A program made the position numbers and the translations under genes. DNA of 64,000 bases from Methylomonas methanica (lineage in GTDB: Bacteria > Pseudomonadota > Gammaproteobacteria > Methylococcales > Methylomonadaceae), in the NCBI RefSeq assembly GCF_001644035.1, contig NZ_LUUG01000051.1, forward strand, positions 1 through 64,000, given 5' to 3'. Position 1 is the stretch's first letter, and each line of letters starts with the position of its first letter. Shown in pieces: positions 62,729-64,000 of this stretch. The notes below the pieces were generated by a model, which was given only the letters and a program-made list of their open reading frames with translations, did not search any database and was not told where the DNA came from.

Positions 62729-64000
62729 ATGAACACTGCATCCGCCAAAGCCAATAGCTGCTTACTCGTTATGGACCACGATCCTGCCAACCGGATGGCT
62801 AACAAACATTCCTTAGCGGGGTTTCAGGATCACGATTCGGTGTTTCGCGAGGGAGAACCTAGTCATCATGGTCTCAAACTCGCTGAAGACCATCAGCCTG
62901 AACGAGTGCGCTGGGACCGGCAAGTGCGGGATATACAAGACGCCGCGTATCTCGCCAATCAGGCGGAAGCGCTCAAACAGCCTAACGCATCCACCTTGAT
63001 GCAGGCAGAATTGGATGATGCGGCATCTTTAGCGGGCAAATCTCACGACTGCACTAGCGTCGCGGACGCCGAATCCCCCACTGAAGTTTGCCGAGAACAG
63101 CGTGAACAGCAAATGCTTGTGGAGAAGACCGAAGCCCTGGAGCAGTTGCGTGAGGCGGAGGCTAAGTACCGGACCTTGGTAGAACAAATGCCGGTAATCA
63201 CCTATATCGCATCGCTGGAAACGCCGGTAAAGCTGTTATATGTCAGCCCGCAAATTTCTCAATTGGGCTATCCCGAGCAAGATTGGCTTGATGAACCGCA
63301 AGGTTTGCTTAAGCGGGTGCATCCGGACGATCTGGTCGTGACCGTGGAAGCCTACGCCTATACCTATGAACATCACGCGCCTTTACGATGCGAATACCGA
63401 TTGCGCAAACATGACGGACACCATCGCTGGTTTCTGGACGAAGCCAATGTGGTACGGAATGAAGCTGGCGAAAGTTTGTTTCTGCAGGGGGTCCTGGTTG
63501 ATATTACCAAAGACAAGGAAACCGAGCAGGAACTGAGCTATTACCGGCAACGCTTGGAGGAACTGGTATTTAAGCGTACTGAGCAACTGGAAAAACAATG
63601 CGCGATCCTCAAGTCCGCCAATGCCAGCCTTGACGCAACCTTGGTGAAGCTTAAACACGCCAATACCGAGGCGCGCAACAGCGAGAGGCGCTTTCGCTTA
63701 CTGCTGGACTCGGCCGGCGAAGGTATTGTCGGTTTGGATGCGAATGGTCGTTGCAGCTTTGTTAACCGGGCCGCGTTGCAGATGTTGGGTTACGCCGAGA
63801 ACGACGCGCTGGGACACGACATCGTAGCCATGGTAGCGGACGATTTAACCTTAGCCCTGGAAGCGCTCGGGTCGCCCGATCTTGCCCGGGATATAGTAGC
63901 TCAGCGCAGTGCCACCAGTTTTAAGCGCAAGGATGGCCGTTATTTTCCGGTCGAATATTCGTTTTATCCGGTCGCCCTGGATGGATTCGTCGACAGCGTG
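62729..64000 (+). CDS. PAS-domain sensor protein, 5' part, cut by window edge
   Basis: 424 codons are present and the frame is open at the right edge. The N terminus (CLLVMDHDPANRMANKHSL) looks like the start of a response-regulator receiver domain (VLVVDDDPANR), but the rest of a receiver is not evident. After a helical region (about 85-145) a PAS_3-type domain (PVITYIASLETPVKLLYVSP, GLLKRVHPDDLV, GVLVDITKDKETE), a coiled coil (about 275-315) and a second PAS (FRLLLDSAGEGIVGLDANGR, CSFVNRAALQMLGY) follow. The C-terminal output (kinase, GGDEF or EAL) lies outside the window. Confidence 0.85.
   Translation, partial: MNTASAKANSCLLVMDHDPANRMANKHSLAGFQDHDSVFREGEPSHHGLKLAEDHQPERVRWDRQVRDIQDAAYLANQAEALKQPNASTLMQAELDDAASLAGKSHDCTSVADAESPTEVCREQREQQMLVEKTEALEQLREAEAKYRTLVEQMPVITYIASLETPVKLLYVSPQISQLGYPEQDWLDEPQGLLKRVHPDDLVVTVEAYAYTYEHHAPLRCEYRLRKHDGHHRWFLDEANVVRNEAGESLFLQGVLVDITKDKETEQELSYYRQRLEELVFKRTEQLEKQCAILKSANASLDATLVKLKHANTEARNSERRFRLLLDSAGEGIVGLDANGRCSFVNRAALQMLGYAENDALGHDIVAMVADDLTLALEALGSPDLARDIVAQRSATSFKRKDGRYFPVEYSFYPVALDGFVDSV

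Overview
The window looks like chromosome of a gammaproteobacterial methanotroph, most probably of the Methylomonas type. The main reason is a complete pxmA-pxmB-pxmC set at 52801-55594. That A-B-C order is the signature of the sequence-divergent copper membrane monooxygenase (pXMO) of Methylomonas, Methylobacter and relatives; canonical pmo operons run C-A-B. A Calvin-type class II aldolase, bacteriohemerythrin, a VPLPA-CTERM protein and many PAS-domain kinases fit the same group. No rRNA, tRNA, CRISPR array or intact insertion sequence was seen.

Layout. 1-2.6 kb: the 3' end of a type I restriction HsdR gene, a 137-bp MITE-like palindromic element, and an orphan double-glycine-leader peptide gene. 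2.6-9.5 kb: an exosortase-sorted protein, then an overlapping operon of di-heme cytochrome c peroxidase, membrane histidine kinase and sigma-54 activator, followed by aldolase. 9.9-31.8 kb: a large metal-uptake island. It has a FecA-like TonB-dependent receptor, a HupE-like protein, a cytochrome c lipoprotein, a leftward four-gene membrane operon with a CopC-like protein lacking the expected copper ligands, NikR, a second HupE with a long unexplained tail, two more TonB-dependent receptors, a HupE/UreJ_2 permease, an ExbB-like channel, a DUF2149 protein and a secreted, membrane-anchored CobN-like chelatase. 32.3-39.4 kb: the heat-shock operon hrcA-grpE-dnaK-dnaJ behind a CIRCE operator, split between dnaK and dnaJ by four small ORFs (one separate, then a DUF4160/DUF2442/60-aa trio), and dapB. 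39.4-49.2 kb: ordinary housekeeping genes (Nudix, RapA, PilZ, RhlE, cupin, DoxX, DUF2288, TPR, bacteriohemerythrin, DUF1415, secreted nuclease). 49.2-50.5 kb: two different MITE-like elements and decayed sequence. 50.5-56.8 kb: a yellow/MRJP-like secreted protein, a LysR regulator divergent from pxmABC, pxmABC and an MFS transporter. 56.9-64 kb: a FixL/FixJ-like pair with a seven-PAS kinase, a Crp/Fnr regulator and the start of another PAS sensor that runs off the window.

The most interesting part is 17.7-31.2 kb. The ExbB-like/DUF2149/CobN-like trio is translationally coupled and resembles the S/U/V genes of Bacteroidetes hmu heme-uptake operons. Here it sits with NikR and HupE-family nickel/cobalt permeases between two TonB-dependent receptors. 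This suggests a TonB-dependent route for nickel, cobalt or a metal-tetrapyrrole that uses a periplasmic chelatase or dechelatase. Substrate and regulation are inferred, not shown.
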